Shown: in pieces, positions 1-7,492 of the stretch | Numbering within the stretch: position 1 is the first letter of the stretch | How the letters are laid out: every line of letters starts with the position of its first letter | Assembly (NCBI RefSeq): GCF_004799495.1 | Contig: NZ_SSMY01000006.1 | Span: 62,001-126,000 of the forward strand | DNA length: 64,000 bases | Source: Sphingomonas sp. | GTDB lineage: Bacteria; Pseudomonadota; Alphaproteobacteria; Sphingomonadales; Sphingomonadaceae | Reading direction: 5' to 3' | Made by a program: the position numbers and the translations under genes | Notes under the pieces: generated by a model | Told to the model about the DNA's origin: nothing | What the model saw: the letters and a program-made list of their open reading frames with translations, nothing else | Databases searched by the model: none

Positions 1-137
1 TGCTGAAGAAGGCGGTCGAAGTGCTCGGCGGGCAGGGTGGCGGTGGCCGCCCCGACATGGCGCAGGGCGGCGGGCCGGAGGGGGGCAAGGGTGAGGAAGC
101 GGTTGCGGCGGTCAGGGCGGCGTTGGCAGCCGCCTGA
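1..137 (+). CDS. alaS: Alanyl-tRNA synthetase, C-terminal fragment cut by the window edge
   Basis: The last 44 codons of a gene that begins outside the window, read in the frame starting at base 3 and ending with TGA at 135-137. The glycine-rich stretch followed by GRPDMAQGG is the signature near the end of the C-terminal DHHA1 domain of alanyl-tRNA synthetase, the cytoplasmic enzyme that charges tRNA-Ala. The tail ([12 protein letters not shown]) is a normal helical end for this family. It converges on the minus-strand gene at 150-695, with only 12 bases between them and no clear terminator. The catalytic and editing domains cannot be checked here. Confidence 0.85.
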   Translation, partial: LKKAVEVLGGQGGGGRPDMAQGGGPEGGKGEEAVAAVRAALAAA

Positions 138-149
138 CGCGACGTCGCG

Positions 150-695
150 TCAGATCATCCCGCCCGGCAACGGTCCGAGCGCATAGCCGTCGCGGACGTC
201 CACCCACTTCACCGTCCGGTCGAGCGCGGGGGCCAGCACCCCGTCGACGAACGACACCGACGCCGAAACGCCGTCGGTGCCCGGCGGATCGTCGCGGTCG
301 CAGATTTCGCGACCGAACAGCGGGGCGAAGTCTGCGCGCGTCGCGTTGCGGGCGTTTTCCAGCGCGGTGCCGATCATGGTCACGCCGCCCTTGGTGAAGG
401 TCGACCGCGCGATGTCGTCAGCGGTTATCCTGATGCACAATTGGTTGCGCGCGACCCGCCCGCGCGACGTGTAATGCAGCACCAGCCCGTCCTCGCTTGG
501 CAATCCGTCGACCGAGACGTCGAACGTGTCGTCGGACAGCGCGGTGTAGCGTGCGATCGACCTGCATGTCTTGAGCGCGGCATCGGGCCAGCCGCAGCGG
601 AGCTTGCCCTGCCGGATCGCGGCCATCGGGTCGGGCCCGGTCGCGTCATGGCCGACCGTGGCTGCCGCCAGGATCGCGGCGATCATCGTCAGCAT
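150..695 (-). CDS. Putative secreted protein of unknown function
   Basis: 181 residues, not recognised. Residues 1-14 are hydrophobic and rich in Ala, Ile and Leu, resembling a short signal peptide, so the protein is probably exported. Four cysteines (34, 44, 87 and 132) could form two disulfides in the periplasm. No catalytic motif or repeat is visible. The start at 695 is supported by a GGAG about 10 bases upstream. It lies 19 bases downstream of the KefB-type antiporter stop on the same strand, so the two are probably cotranscribed. This does not prove a shared function. Confidence 0.6.
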   Translation of the reverse strand: MLTMIAAILAAATVGHDATGPDPMAAIRQGKLRCGWPDAALKTCRSIARYTALSDDTFDVSVDGLPSEDGLVLHYTSRGRVARNQLCIRITADDIARSTFTKGGVTMIGTALENARNATRADFAPLFGREICDRDDPPGTDGVSASVSFVDGVLAPALDRTVKWVDVRDGYALGPLPGGMI

Positions 696-714
696 GTCGC
701 GTATTCTCCATCCG

Positions 715-2472
715 TCATGACGGTGCGCGCCGCACGCGCCTGATCCGCGGTTCGCGGTCGAGCTTTGCCGCGTCCCGGATCGCTTTCCGCAATTCGTCGC
801 GCTTTTCGTGGATCGACGCGATCACCGGGCCCATCGCGATGCCCAGGTCGACCAGCACGGCTTCGGACAATTGCAGCGAACTTTCGAGCGTTTCGGGCAC
901 CGCGTCGGTGACCCCGGCCTTGTACAATTCGGCGGCGTGGGCCGCGTCGCGGGCGCGGGCGACGATCGTCAGGTCGGGCACCCAGCCGCGCACGCGCTTG
1001 GTCATCCGAACGGTCAGCACAGGGTCGTCCATCGTCAGCACGAGCGCCCTGGCCCGGCCAAGGTTGAGGCGGTCGACCAGTTCGCTGCGCGCGACATCGC
1101 CGAAAATCACCGGATAGCCCTCGCGCCGCGCGGCGTTGGCGGCGTCGATATCGGCCTCGACCGCGATATAGGGCTGGCCGTGTTCCTTGAGCATGTCGGC
1201 GACCATGCGCCCGACGCGGCCAAAGCCGATGACGACGGTTCCCGGTCCCTCCGCGTCGAGCTGAAGGTCGGGCGCCAGCTTCTCGCGCGCCTCGATCCGC
1301 CGCGCGACCATCCGGCCGATCTCGGCGAGCGCGGGCGTGATCGTCAGGCCGAGCGCGGTCACCGTCTGCCAGAACGCGGCATCGCCCGCCGCGATCAGCC
1401 CCGCCGACGCGGCCGTTCCCAGTACGATCAGCGTCGTCTCGGATGGACTCGACATCAGCAGGCTGGTTTCCGCCGCCGTCCCGCTGCGCGCGCCCGACAG
1501 GCGGAGCAGGCCGAACGTGACGAGCGACTTGGCCGCGACGACGCCCGCCAGCGCCAGCACGAACTCGCTCCAGTTGGCGAGCAACGTCTCGAGGTTGAGA
1601 CTCATGCCGACCGTGATCAGGAACACGCCGAGCGCGAGGCCCTTGAACGGCGCGGTGATGACCTCGACCTCGCTGTGATATTCGGTCTCGGCGATCAGCA
1701 GCCCCGCGAGCAAGGCGCCGACGATCGGCGACAGGCCGGCGGCCGATGTGGCGAGACTCGCGGCGATCACGACCAGCAACGAGATTGCGAGAAAGAGTTC
1801 GGGGCTCTTGGTCCGGGCAGCTTGCGCGAACAGGCGCGGCAAGACGAAACGCCCGACCAGGAAGATCGCCGCGATGCTGACCGCACCCCACAGCAATGTG
1901 GTGAGCACGCCGCTCGCCGCACCGCCGCCAAGCGCCGCGAGCACGAAGATGATCGGCACCAGCGCGAGATCCTCGAACAATAGCATCGCGAACGCGCTGC
2001 GCCCCACCGCCGTTTCGGTCCCGGCGATCGGCAAGACCAACGCGGTCGACGACAGCGCGAGCGCCAGGCCGAGCCCCAGTCCTGCCGACCAGCCATCGCC
2101 GAACGCCAGCAATGCTCCGCCGATCACGGCGGCGCATCCGAACAGCTCCGCCGCGCCGACCCCGAACACGGCGCCGCGCATGCCCCACAATCGCTTCAGC
2201 GACAGTTCGAGCCCGATCGAGAACAGCAGCAAGGTGATGCCGAACTCGGCGAACGGCTCGATCGCGTGCGCGTCGGATATCGTGACGTGGTAGAGCCAGG
2301 GATGCTTGCCCACCAGGGCGCCCAGCCCGGCCGGGCCGACCAGCATCCCGACCAGGATGAACCCGATCACAGGGCTGATCCGGAACCGCGCGAACGCCGG
2401 GATCACGATTCCCGCCGCACCCAATATCACCAGCGCGTCGCTGAATCCGGTATTGTCGAGCCCCATCGCCAT
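715..2472 (-). CDS. KefB-type monovalent cation:proton antiporter (CPA2 family)
   Basis: 585 residues. Roughly residues 8-385 are a chain of hydrophobic helices typical of Na+/H+ exchanger-fold antiporters, including the FEDLA segment near 166-170 at the position of the conserved acidic residue of Kef proteins. From about 411 a soluble TrkA-N domain begins with a dinucleotide-binding GFGRVG motif, the regulatory nucleotide-binding module of Kef systems. The protein sits in the inner membrane and should exchange K+ or Na+ for H+. No TrkA-C domain is obvious; the tail is short and basic. It is divergent from the flavoprotein gene at 2511. Ion specificity and glutathione gating cannot be judged from sequence. 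Confidence 0.88.
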   Translation of the reverse strand: MAMGLDNTGFSDALVILGAAGIVIPAFARFRISPVIGFILVGMLVGPAGLGALVGKHPWLYHVTISDAHAIEPFAEFGITLLLFSIGLELSLKRLWGMRGAVFGVGAAELFGCAAVIGGALLAFGDGWSAGLGLGLALALSSTALVLPIAGTETAVGRSAFAMLLFEDLALVPIIFVLAALGGGAASGVLTTLLWGAVSIAAIFLVGRFVLPRLFAQAARTKSPELFLAISLLVVIAASLATSAAGLSPIVGALLAGLLIAETEYHSEVEVITAPFKGLALGVFLITVGMSLNLETLLANWSEFVLALAGVVAAKSLVTFGLLRLSGARSGTAAETSLLMSSPSETTLIVLGTAASAGLIAAGDAAFWQTVTALGLTITPALAEIGRMVARRIEAREKLAPDLQLDAEGPGTVVIGFGRVGRMVADMLKEHGQPYIAVEADIDAANAARREGYPVIFGDVARSELVDRLNLGRARALVLTMDDPVLTVRMTKRVRGWVPDLTIVARARDAAHAAELYKAGVTDAVPETLESSLQLSEAVLVDLGIAMGPVIASIHEKRDELRKAIRDAAKLDREPRIRRVRRAPS

Positions 2473-2510
2473 GGTTGCATCTTGGCGGCGGGCCGCGCAC
2501 TTGTCACGGC

Positions 2511-3725
2511 ATGGATGGCGGAGCGAGCGATGTCGTGATCGTCGGCGGCGGGCCGGCCGGAATGATGTGCGGCTTCCTGCTGGGGCGCGCCGGGATCGGC
2601 GTGACCGTGCTGGAAAAGCACAAGGACTTCTTCCGCGATTTCCGCGGCGATACGGTCCACCCCTCGACGATGGAAATCCTCGACGAGCTTGGGTTGCTGA
2701 ACGACTTTCTGGCGCGGGCGCACAACCGGATCGACCGCGCGACGATCAACTGGTTCGGCCAGGATCTGGTGATCGGCGACCTCAGCCATTTGCCCGTCGC
2801 GGCGCCGTTCATCGCGATGATGCCGCAATGGGATTTCCTCGATTTTCTGGACGATCATGCCGAAAAGCTGCCGAACTTCACCCTGCGCCGCGAGGCCGAG
2901 GTGAAGGGCTTCGTCGAAAGCGCGGGCCGCGTGACGGGCGTGACGCTGGCGGATGGATCGCATATCGCCGCGCGCAATCTGGTGATCGCCGCTGACGGCC
3001 GCACGTCGATCGCCCGGACGGGCTTGCCGCTGCGTGATCTAGGATCGCCGATCGATGTGCTGTGGTTTCGCGTGCCGCGCGACCCCGACAGCGAGCCGGG
3101 GCTGCGGGCGGTCGTCAGCCCGGGCCGCGTGCTCGTGTTCATCGATCGGCTCGATTACTGGCAATGCGCGATGGTCGTGGCCAAGGGCGCGGCGGTGGAT
3201 CTGGAAGCGCGCGGCATTGCGCCGTTGCGTGCCGAAGTAGAGGCAGCGGCGCCCGAGCTCGGCTCGCTCGCCGAGATTCTGCCCGACTGGGGCGCGATCA
3301 AATTGCTGTCGGTCGGGCTCGACCGGCTCGACCGATGGAGCCGCCCGGGTTTGCTGGTCATCGGCGACGCCGCGCACACGATGAGCCCGATCGGCGGGAT
3401 CGGGATCAACCTGGCGATCCAGGATGCGGTCGCCGCGGCCAACATCCTGGCGGAACCGCTGACCCGTGGCCGCGATATCGATGCGCTGCTTGATCGCGTG
3501 CGGGCACGTCGGATGTTCCCGACGCGCGTGATCCAGGGCGCGCAACGGCTCGCGCAGGACAATCTGCTGTCGCGGCTGATCGACCAGCACCGCGCCCCGC
3601 GCCGCACGCCCTTACTCCTGCGGCTGTTGAATCGCTTCCCGATCCTGCGCCGCATTCCCGGCCGGATGATCGGGCTGGGCGTCCGGCGCGAGCATGTCTG
3701 GTCGCCGAACGCCCGGCCGGACTAG
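2511..3725 (+). CDS. FAD-dependent monooxygenase (UbiH/aromatic hydroxylase type)
   Basis: 404 residues. The N-terminus carries the Rossmann FAD motif VIVGGGPAG (about residues 8-16) followed by an acidic residue at the end of the second strand (VLEKH). A second FAD signature, [14 protein letters not shown], lies near residues 285-298, as in the PHBH/UbiH monooxygenase family. Such enzymes hydroxylate aromatic or quinone substrates using NAD(P)H and O2; the substrate is unknown. The ATG at 2511 is chosen because an upstream in-frame TTG would put the start almost on top of the divergent antiporter gene. The stop overlaps the icd stop tail to tail through a shared CTAG. Confidence 0.8.
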   Translation: MDGGASDVVIVGGGPAGMMCGFLLGRAGIGVTVLEKHKDFFRDFRGDTVHPSTMEILDELGLLNDFLARAHNRIDRATINWFGQDLVIGDLSHLPVAAPFIAMMPQWDFLDFLDDHAEKLPNFTLRREAEVKGFVESAGRVTGVTLADGSHIAARNLVIAADGRTSIARTGLPLRDLGSPIDVLWFRVPRDPDSEPGLRAVVSPGRVLVFIDRLDYWQCAMVVAKGAAVDLEARGIAPLRAEVEAAAPELGSLAEILPDWGAIKLLSVGLDRLDRWSRPGLLVIGDAAHTMSPIGGIGINLAIQDAVAAANILAEPLTRGRDIDALLDRVRARRMFPTRVIQGAQRLAQDNLLSRLIDQHRAPRRTPLLLRLLNRFPILRRIPGRMIGLGVRREHVWSPNARPD

Positions 3726-4942
3726 GCCCAACTCGCCATCCGCGTTTCGAGGTTTTCGCGCACCGCCTCGAAGAACTGCTCGGTCGTCATCCACGCCTGA
3801 TCGGGGCCGATCAGCAGCGCGAGGTCCTTGGTCATCTTCCCGCTCTCGACGGTCTCGACGCAGACCTTCTCGAGCTCCTCGGCGAAGCGGGTCACGTCGG
3901 GCGTGCCGTCGAACTTGCCGCGATACTTGAGGCCGCCGGTCCAAGCGAAGATCGACGCGATCGGGTTGGTCGAGGTCGCCTTGCCCTGCTGGTGCTGGCG
4001 ATAGTGGCGCGTGACGGTGCCGTGCGCGGCCTCGGCCTCCACCGTCTTGCCGTCGGGCGAGAGCAGCACCGAGGTCATCAGCCCGAGCGACCCGAAGCCT
4101 TGCGCGACCTGGTCCGACTGGACGTCGCCGTCGTAATTTTTGCAGGCCCAGACGAACTCGCCCGACCATTTGAGCGCGCTCGCCACCATGTCGTCGATCA
4201 GGCGGTGTTCGTAGACGATGCCGGCTTCCTTGAAGCGGTCGGCGAACTCGGCGTCGAACACTTCCTGGAACAGGTCCTTGAAGCGGCCGTCATACGCCTT
4301 GAGGATGGTGTTCTTGGTCGACAAATACACCGGCCACTTCAGGTTGAGGCCGTAATGCATCGACGCGCGCGCGAAGTCGCGGATCGAATCGTCGAGGTTG
4401 TACATCGCCATCGCGACGCCCGACGACGGGAAGTCGAACACGTCCTTCTCGATCTTCTCGCCGTTCGCGCCCTCCCAGCTGATCTTCAGCTTGCCGGGGC
4501 CGGGCACGCGGAAGTCGGTCGCGCGATATTGGTCGCCGAACGCATGACGCCCGACGACGATCGGCTTGGTCCAGCCCGGGATCAGGCGGGGGACGTTCGA
4601 AATCACGATCGGCTCGCGAAAGATCGTGCCGCCCAGGATGTTGCGGATCGTGCCGTTGGGCGACTTCCACATATGCTTCAGGCCGAATTCCTCGACCCGC
4701 GCCTCGTCGGGGGTGATCGTCGCACACTTCACCGCGACGCCGTACTTCTGCGTCGCGTGCGCGGCGTCGATCGTCACCTGGTCGTCGGTCTGGTCGCGAT
4801 ATTCGATGCCCAAGTCGTAATAATCGAGATCGATGTCGAGATACGGCTTGATCAGGCGCTCGCGGATCCATTCCCAGATGATCCGCGTCATTTCGTCGCC
4901 GTCGATTTCCACGACGGGATTCTTCACCTTGATCTTGGCCAT
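3722..4942 (-). CDS. icd: NADP-dependent isocitrate dehydrogenase
   Basis: 406 residues, the usual length of the alphaproteobacterial/eukaryotic-type enzyme. It oxidises isocitrate to 2-oxoglutarate in the TCA cycle, giving NADPH. Family features in order: N-terminal [13 protein letters not shown], the isocitrate-binding [17 protein letters not shown] in the middle, and [12 protein letters not shown] followed by [12 protein letters not shown], where the RHYRxH segment marks NADP preference. The start has AGGAAA a few bases upstream. It stands alone on the minus strand with a 270-base region behind it. It ends tail to tail with the flavin monooxygenase, sharing the four bases CTAG. Confidence 0.97.
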   Translation of the reverse strand: MAKIKVKNPVVEIDGDEMTRIIWEWIRERLIKPYLDIDLDYYDLGIEYRDQTDDQVTIDAAHATQKYGVAVKCATITPDEARVEEFGLKHMWKSPNGTIRNILGGTIFREPIVISNVPRLIPGWTKPIVVGRHAFGDQYRATDFRVPGPGKLKISWEGANGEKIEKDVFDFPSSGVAMAMYNLDDSIRDFARASMHYGLNLKWPVYLSTKNTILKAYDGRFKDLFQEVFDAEFADRFKEAGIVYEHRLIDDMVASALKWSGEFVWACKNYDGDVQSDQVAQGFGSLGLMTSVLLSPDGKTVEAEAAHGTVTRHYRQHQQGKATSTNPIASIFAWTGGLKYRGKFDGTPDVTRFAEELEKVCVETVESGKMTKDLALLIGPDQAWMTTEQFFEAVRENLETRMASWA

Positions 4943-5161
4943 GCTCGTTTCCTGAATGGGAGGTTTGGCGGGCGCTCTAGGAGGAAGCGGGGAAGGGGGT
5001 CAAGCAGGGGCCGCCTTCGCCGAATGTTCCCAATGTTCGCAGTGCCCATGGACTGGCCGCGCACGTACGGCACGCGGCCTTTGACTGGCAACTGTTGGGC
5101 CGGGCCAGGTAGAATGCCATCATCGGAACATATCAAAAACGTTTGCGTGTAGGAAAGCGGC

Positions 5162-5203
5162 ATGTTGCGGGCGGCCATTGCCGCGTGCATCGGCAAGGCC
5201 TAG
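5162..5203 (+). CDS. Candidate 13-residue leader ORF upstream of psd
   Basis: A short frame (MLRAAIAACIGKA) with AGGAAA about 6 bases upstream. It ends in TAG at 5201-5203, and this stop is part of TAGAGG, the likely ribosome binding site of psd. Translation could therefore deliver ribosomes to psd or act as a leader. Nothing else supports expression, and a frame this short may be chance. Confidence 0.22.
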   Translation: MLRAAIAACIGKA

Positions 5204-5212
5204 AGGCGCGCT

Positions 5213-5938
5213 ATGCCTTCGATCGACCCGCCGGAAATCGGCACGCCCACCATCAAGTGGCGCTTTCCCGCCATGCATCCGGAGGGGCAGCGTTACGTCA
5301 TCATCGTCGCGGTGGCGGTGCTGATCGCGCTGATCTTCTCGCCCTTGCGCTTCCTGTTTTGGCCGCTGGTGTTCCTGACACTCGGCGTCGCGGCGTTCTT
5401 TCGCGACCCGATCCGCGTGACGCCGAAGGGCGACGGGCTGGTCGTGGCGCCCGCCGATGGCCTCATTACGATGATCCAGCCGGTGGTGCCGCCGGCCGAG
5501 CTCGCGATCCTCGGCACCGCGCCGCTGATCCGCGTTTCGATCTTCATGAGCGTGTTCGATGTGCACGTGAACCGCACCCCGATCGCGGGGACGATCCGCC
5601 AGGTCGTCTATATTTCGGGCAAGTTCCTCAGCGCCGACCTCGACAAGGCGAGCGAGGAGAATGAGCGCCAGCATATCGTGGTCGAGGGGAAAGACGGCCG
5701 GTTGATCGGCTTCACGCAAATCGCCGGGCTCGTCGCGCGGCGGATCGTCGCGTTCGTCAAGGAAGGCGACATGATCGCCGCCGGGCAGCGCGTCGGGCTG
5801 ATTCGGTTCGGCAGTCGCGTCGACGTGTTCCTGCCCGCCGACACCGTGCCACAAGTGATCCTCGGCCAACGCTCGATCGCTGGCGAGACGATCCTGGGCA
5901 AGGTCGGCGGCGAGGCGATGAACGGGATTACGCAGTGA
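5213..5938 (+). CDS. psd: Phosphatidylserine decarboxylase proenzyme
   Basis: 241 residues, the short form of the family. It decarboxylates phosphatidylserine to phosphatidylethanolamine at the inner membrane. Residues 28-62 are two hydrophobic stretches that anchor the protein. FDVHVNR (about 115-121) holds the conserved His. The self-cleavage site is Gly-Ser at 200-201 within RFGSR, splitting the chain into a large beta and a small alpha subunit whose N-terminal Ser becomes the pyruvoyl cofactor. AGAGG lies 5 bases before the ATG. pssA, which makes its substrate, follows after a palindromic repeat, so the pair is probably one operon. Confidence 0.95.
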   Translation: MPSIDPPEIGTPTIKWRFPAMHPEGQRYVIIVAVAVLIALIFSPLRFLFWPLVFLTLGVAAFFRDPIRVTPKGDGLVVAPADGLITMIQPVVPPAELAILGTAPLIRVSIFMSVFDVHVNRTPIAGTIRQVVYISGKFLSADLDKASEENERQHIVVEGKDGRLIGFTQIAGLVARRIVAFVKEGDMIAAGQRVGLIRFGSRVDVFLPADTVPQVILGQRSIAGETILGKVGGEAMNGITQ

Positions 5939-5955
5939 GAGGTCGCGCCCTTCAA

Positions 5956-6080
5956 CCCTCTCCCATCGGGAGAGGGTCGAGCAGCATAGCTGCGAGGGGT
6001 GGGGGCAGGGTCGAACCGCTTCGACCTGCCCTCACCCTTCCGCGCCTCCGGCGCTCCCTCCCTCTTCCGGTAGGAGAGGG
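5956..6080 (+). repeat. Three-hairpin palindromic repeat between psd and pssA
   Basis: Three inverted repeats in a row: a perfect 9-bp stem CCCTCTCCC/GGGAGAGGG with a 3-base loop (5956-5976); a stem of about 16-17 bp with one bulge around GGGTGGGGGCAG (5997-6037); and an 8-bp stem (6060-6080) whose right arm AGGAGAGGG holds the Shine-Dalgarno of pssA. The first left arm could also pair with that same right arm. The architecture is that of a REP/BIME-like mobile palindrome sitting inside the psd-pssA transcript. Confidence 0.75.
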
Positions 6081-6083
6081 AAT

Positions 6084-6890
6084 ATGAGGCCACCGCGCCG
6101 CTTGCGCGACCGCGCACCACAGGGCCTGCCGCTGCGCGCGATCACGCCCAACGCGCTGACCGCGCTCGCGCTCTGCTCGGGGCTTACGGGCGTGCGGTTC
6201 GCGATCGGCGACGTAAACGGACCGAACTGGCAGCTTGCGGTGGTGATGATCCTGGTCGCGAGCGCGCTCGACGGCGTGGACGGACAGGTCGCGCGGATGC
6301 TGCGCGGGACCAGCCGGTTCGGGGCGGAGCTCGATTCGCTGAGCGATGCGATCTCGTTCGGGGTCGCGCCCGCGCTGATCCTCTACCTCTGGTCGCTGCA
6401 CACCTCGCCCAAGTTCGGCTGGATCTGCGCGCTGCTGTTCGCGGTGTTCTGCGCGTTGCGGCTTGCGCGGTTCAACGCGGCGATCGACGCAACCGATCAG
6501 CCACGCAAGGCGGCGGGCTACAATACCGGCATTCCCGCGCCGGCGGGCGCGATCGGGGCGATGCTGCCGATGTACCTGTGGTTCATCACCGGCGAGGACC
6601 GGTTCCGCTCGCCCTGGCTGGTGGCGCCGTGGGTCGCGTTCGTCGCGGTGCTGATGGTATCGAGCCTCGCCACCTATGGCTGGGCATCGATGCGGCTGCG
6701 GCGGCGGATCCGGTTCGAGGCATTGGTGGTCATCGTCGGTATCGGCGCGGCGCTGATTTCCGCGCCCTGGCCCACGCTCGTCGTGATCTGCGCGATCTAC
6801 CTGGCGCTGATCCCGTTCAGCGTCGCCGGCTATGCGCGGGTCAGGCGGCTGCGCGCCAATATGTCGGTTGCGCCGCCGGACGCACCGTAA
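6084..6890 (+). CDS. pssA: CDP-diacylglycerol--serine O-phosphatidyltransferase
   Basis: 268 residues. It joins CDP-diacylglycerol and serine to make phosphatidylserine, the substrate of Psd encoded just upstream. The CDP-alcohol phosphotransferase signature is complete: DGVDGQVAR, then eight residues, then GAELDSLSD (about residues 53-81), giving the Asp residues that bind metal and CDP. Roughly eight hydrophobic helices follow, so it is an inner-membrane enzyme of the membrane-bound Pss type. AGGAG lies 7 bases upstream of the ATG but within a hairpin. The last 50 bases overlap the tail of the convergent small membrane protein gene. Confidence 0.95.
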   Translation: MRPPRRLRDRAPQGLPLRAITPNALTALALCSGLTGVRFAIGDVNGPNWQLAVVMILVASALDGVDGQVARMLRGTSRFGAELDSLSDAISFGVAPALILYLWSLHTSPKFGWICALLFAVFCALRLARFNAAIDATDQPRKAAGYNTGIPAPAGAIGAMLPMYLWFITGEDRFRSPWLVAPWVAFVAVLMVSSLATYGWASMRLRRRIRFEALVVIVGIGAALISAPWPTLVVICAIYLALIPFSVAGYARVRRLRANMSVAPPDAP

Positions 6891-7062
6891 CGCGCAAGGT
6901 CGACACGCGGCGCATCGGCAGCGGCGGCAGGCTCGACACGCCGCCCTGACCGGCCAGCGCCGCCTGGATCTTCGGCAGCGCGGGCGCGACCGTGGCGTAG
7001 ATGACATAGCCCGCGGCGCTCAGCGCACCGGCGAAGGTCAGGATGGCAATCAGCGTGATCAT
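6841..7062 (-). CDS. Small single-helix membrane protein, possibly LexA-controlled
   Basis: 73 residues from the ATG at 7062, with AGGGGAA about 11 bases upstream. A longer frame starting at 7098 exists but lacks such a site. Residues 2-27 form one hydrophobic helix, followed by a short Gly/Pro-rich segment and a basic C-terminus ending in WRAAA. No family is recognised. About 90 bases upstream, a TTGACT -35 box is followed by the direct repeat GTTC-N7-GTTC (reverse strand), the alphaproteobacterial SOS box. By size and topology it resembles the SOS or damage-induced cell-division inhibitors SidA and DidA of Caulobacter; that comparison is inference. Its end overlaps pssA by 50 bases. Confidence 0.6.
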   Translation of the reverse strand: MITLIAILTFAGALSAAGYVIYATVAPALPKIQAALAGQGGVSSLPPLPMRRVSTLRVTVRPAAQPTYWRAAA

Positions 7063-7097
7063 CGCGACTATTCCCCTTTGGCCGGACCGAACCGACA

Positions 7098-7122
7098 TGG
7101 AATCAACGGTTCGTCGATTCCA
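7098..7122. repeat. Inverted repeat with a GANTC site in each arm
   Basis: TGGAATC, an 11-base spacer, then GATTCCA: a perfect 7-bp inverted repeat in the untranslated leader of the small membrane protein gene. Each arm contains a GANTC site, the target of the alphaproteobacterial cell-cycle methylase CcrM, so its methylation state could change with replication. Confidence 0.55.
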
Positions 7123-7149
7123 AAGGTTCCCGTCCTGTGAATGATCGCT

Positions 7150-7178
7150 GTATGTTCTGTTGATGTTCTAGTAGTCAA
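7150..7178 (-). promoter_or_regulatory. Probable promoter with a LexA (SOS) box in its spacer
   Basis: On the minus strand TTGACT (7178-7173) is a good -35 box. Seventeen bases further, ACATAC (7155-7150) is a weak -10. Between and touching them, plus-strand bases 7154-7168 read GTTC-TGTTGAT-GTTC, an exact match to the GTTC-N7-GTTC direct repeat bound by LexA in Alphaproteobacteria. A repressor bound here would block RNA polymerase. The transcript would run into the small membrane protein starting at 7062. Confidence 0.6.
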
Positions 7179-7310
7179 GCGAAAAACGAGAACATAGCAG
7201 GAATAAAATGCCGATTTTCGCTCCAATCGACCAGCCGTTCGCCACGATGTATCGGCAGGGTAACGATAAAAAGTGCGTTTGGCCGGACGAAACGAGCAAC
7301 CAAGTCGCTG

Positions 7311-7319
7311 TGTGGATAA
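7311..7319 (-). promoter_or_regulatory. Perfect DnaA box
   Basis: TGTGGATAA, the exact reverse complement of the consensus TTATCCACA. It lies in the 430-base gap between the small membrane protein and rpsB, about 170 bases before rpsB. A single 9-mer may bind DnaA as a transcription factor. Chance occurrence is possible but less likely in GC-rich DNA. The rest of the gap (7180-7476) shows no convincing gene; it must also hold the rpsB promoter, which I cannot place with confidence. Confidence 0.5.
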
Positions 7320-7492
7320 CTCTCGGCTGTCTTGCGGCGCGTTTTCGTCCTGACGGGATTGCTGCACTTGCGTTCCCGCGGAGCTTCGGCTAACGGCCCG
7401 CCCTCAACCCGCATGGGAAGCATCATAACCCGGTGCCAGGCAAGCTGTCTGGTTCCCGCTTCCCAGAGGCTCAACCGGAAGGAGTTATCCCT

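Noticed and set aside
689..2500. 603-codon minus frame overlapping the KefB-type gene
   Set aside because: Arg-rich translation in a shifted frame. The 715-2472 frame has membrane helices and a nucleotide-binding motif.
7063..7098. N-terminal extension of the small membrane protein
   Set aside because: The first 12 codons of the longer frame lack a ribosome site, while AGGGGAA precedes the ATG at 7062 and gives a membrane protein starting with its helix.
7208..7393. 61-codon plus ORF just after the LexA box, with AGGA upstream
   Set aside because: It could be an SOS gene too, but the -35 element and spacing favour the minus-strand gene. The product has no convincing helix or family, and the DnaA box lies inside it. 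Kept only as an alternative target.
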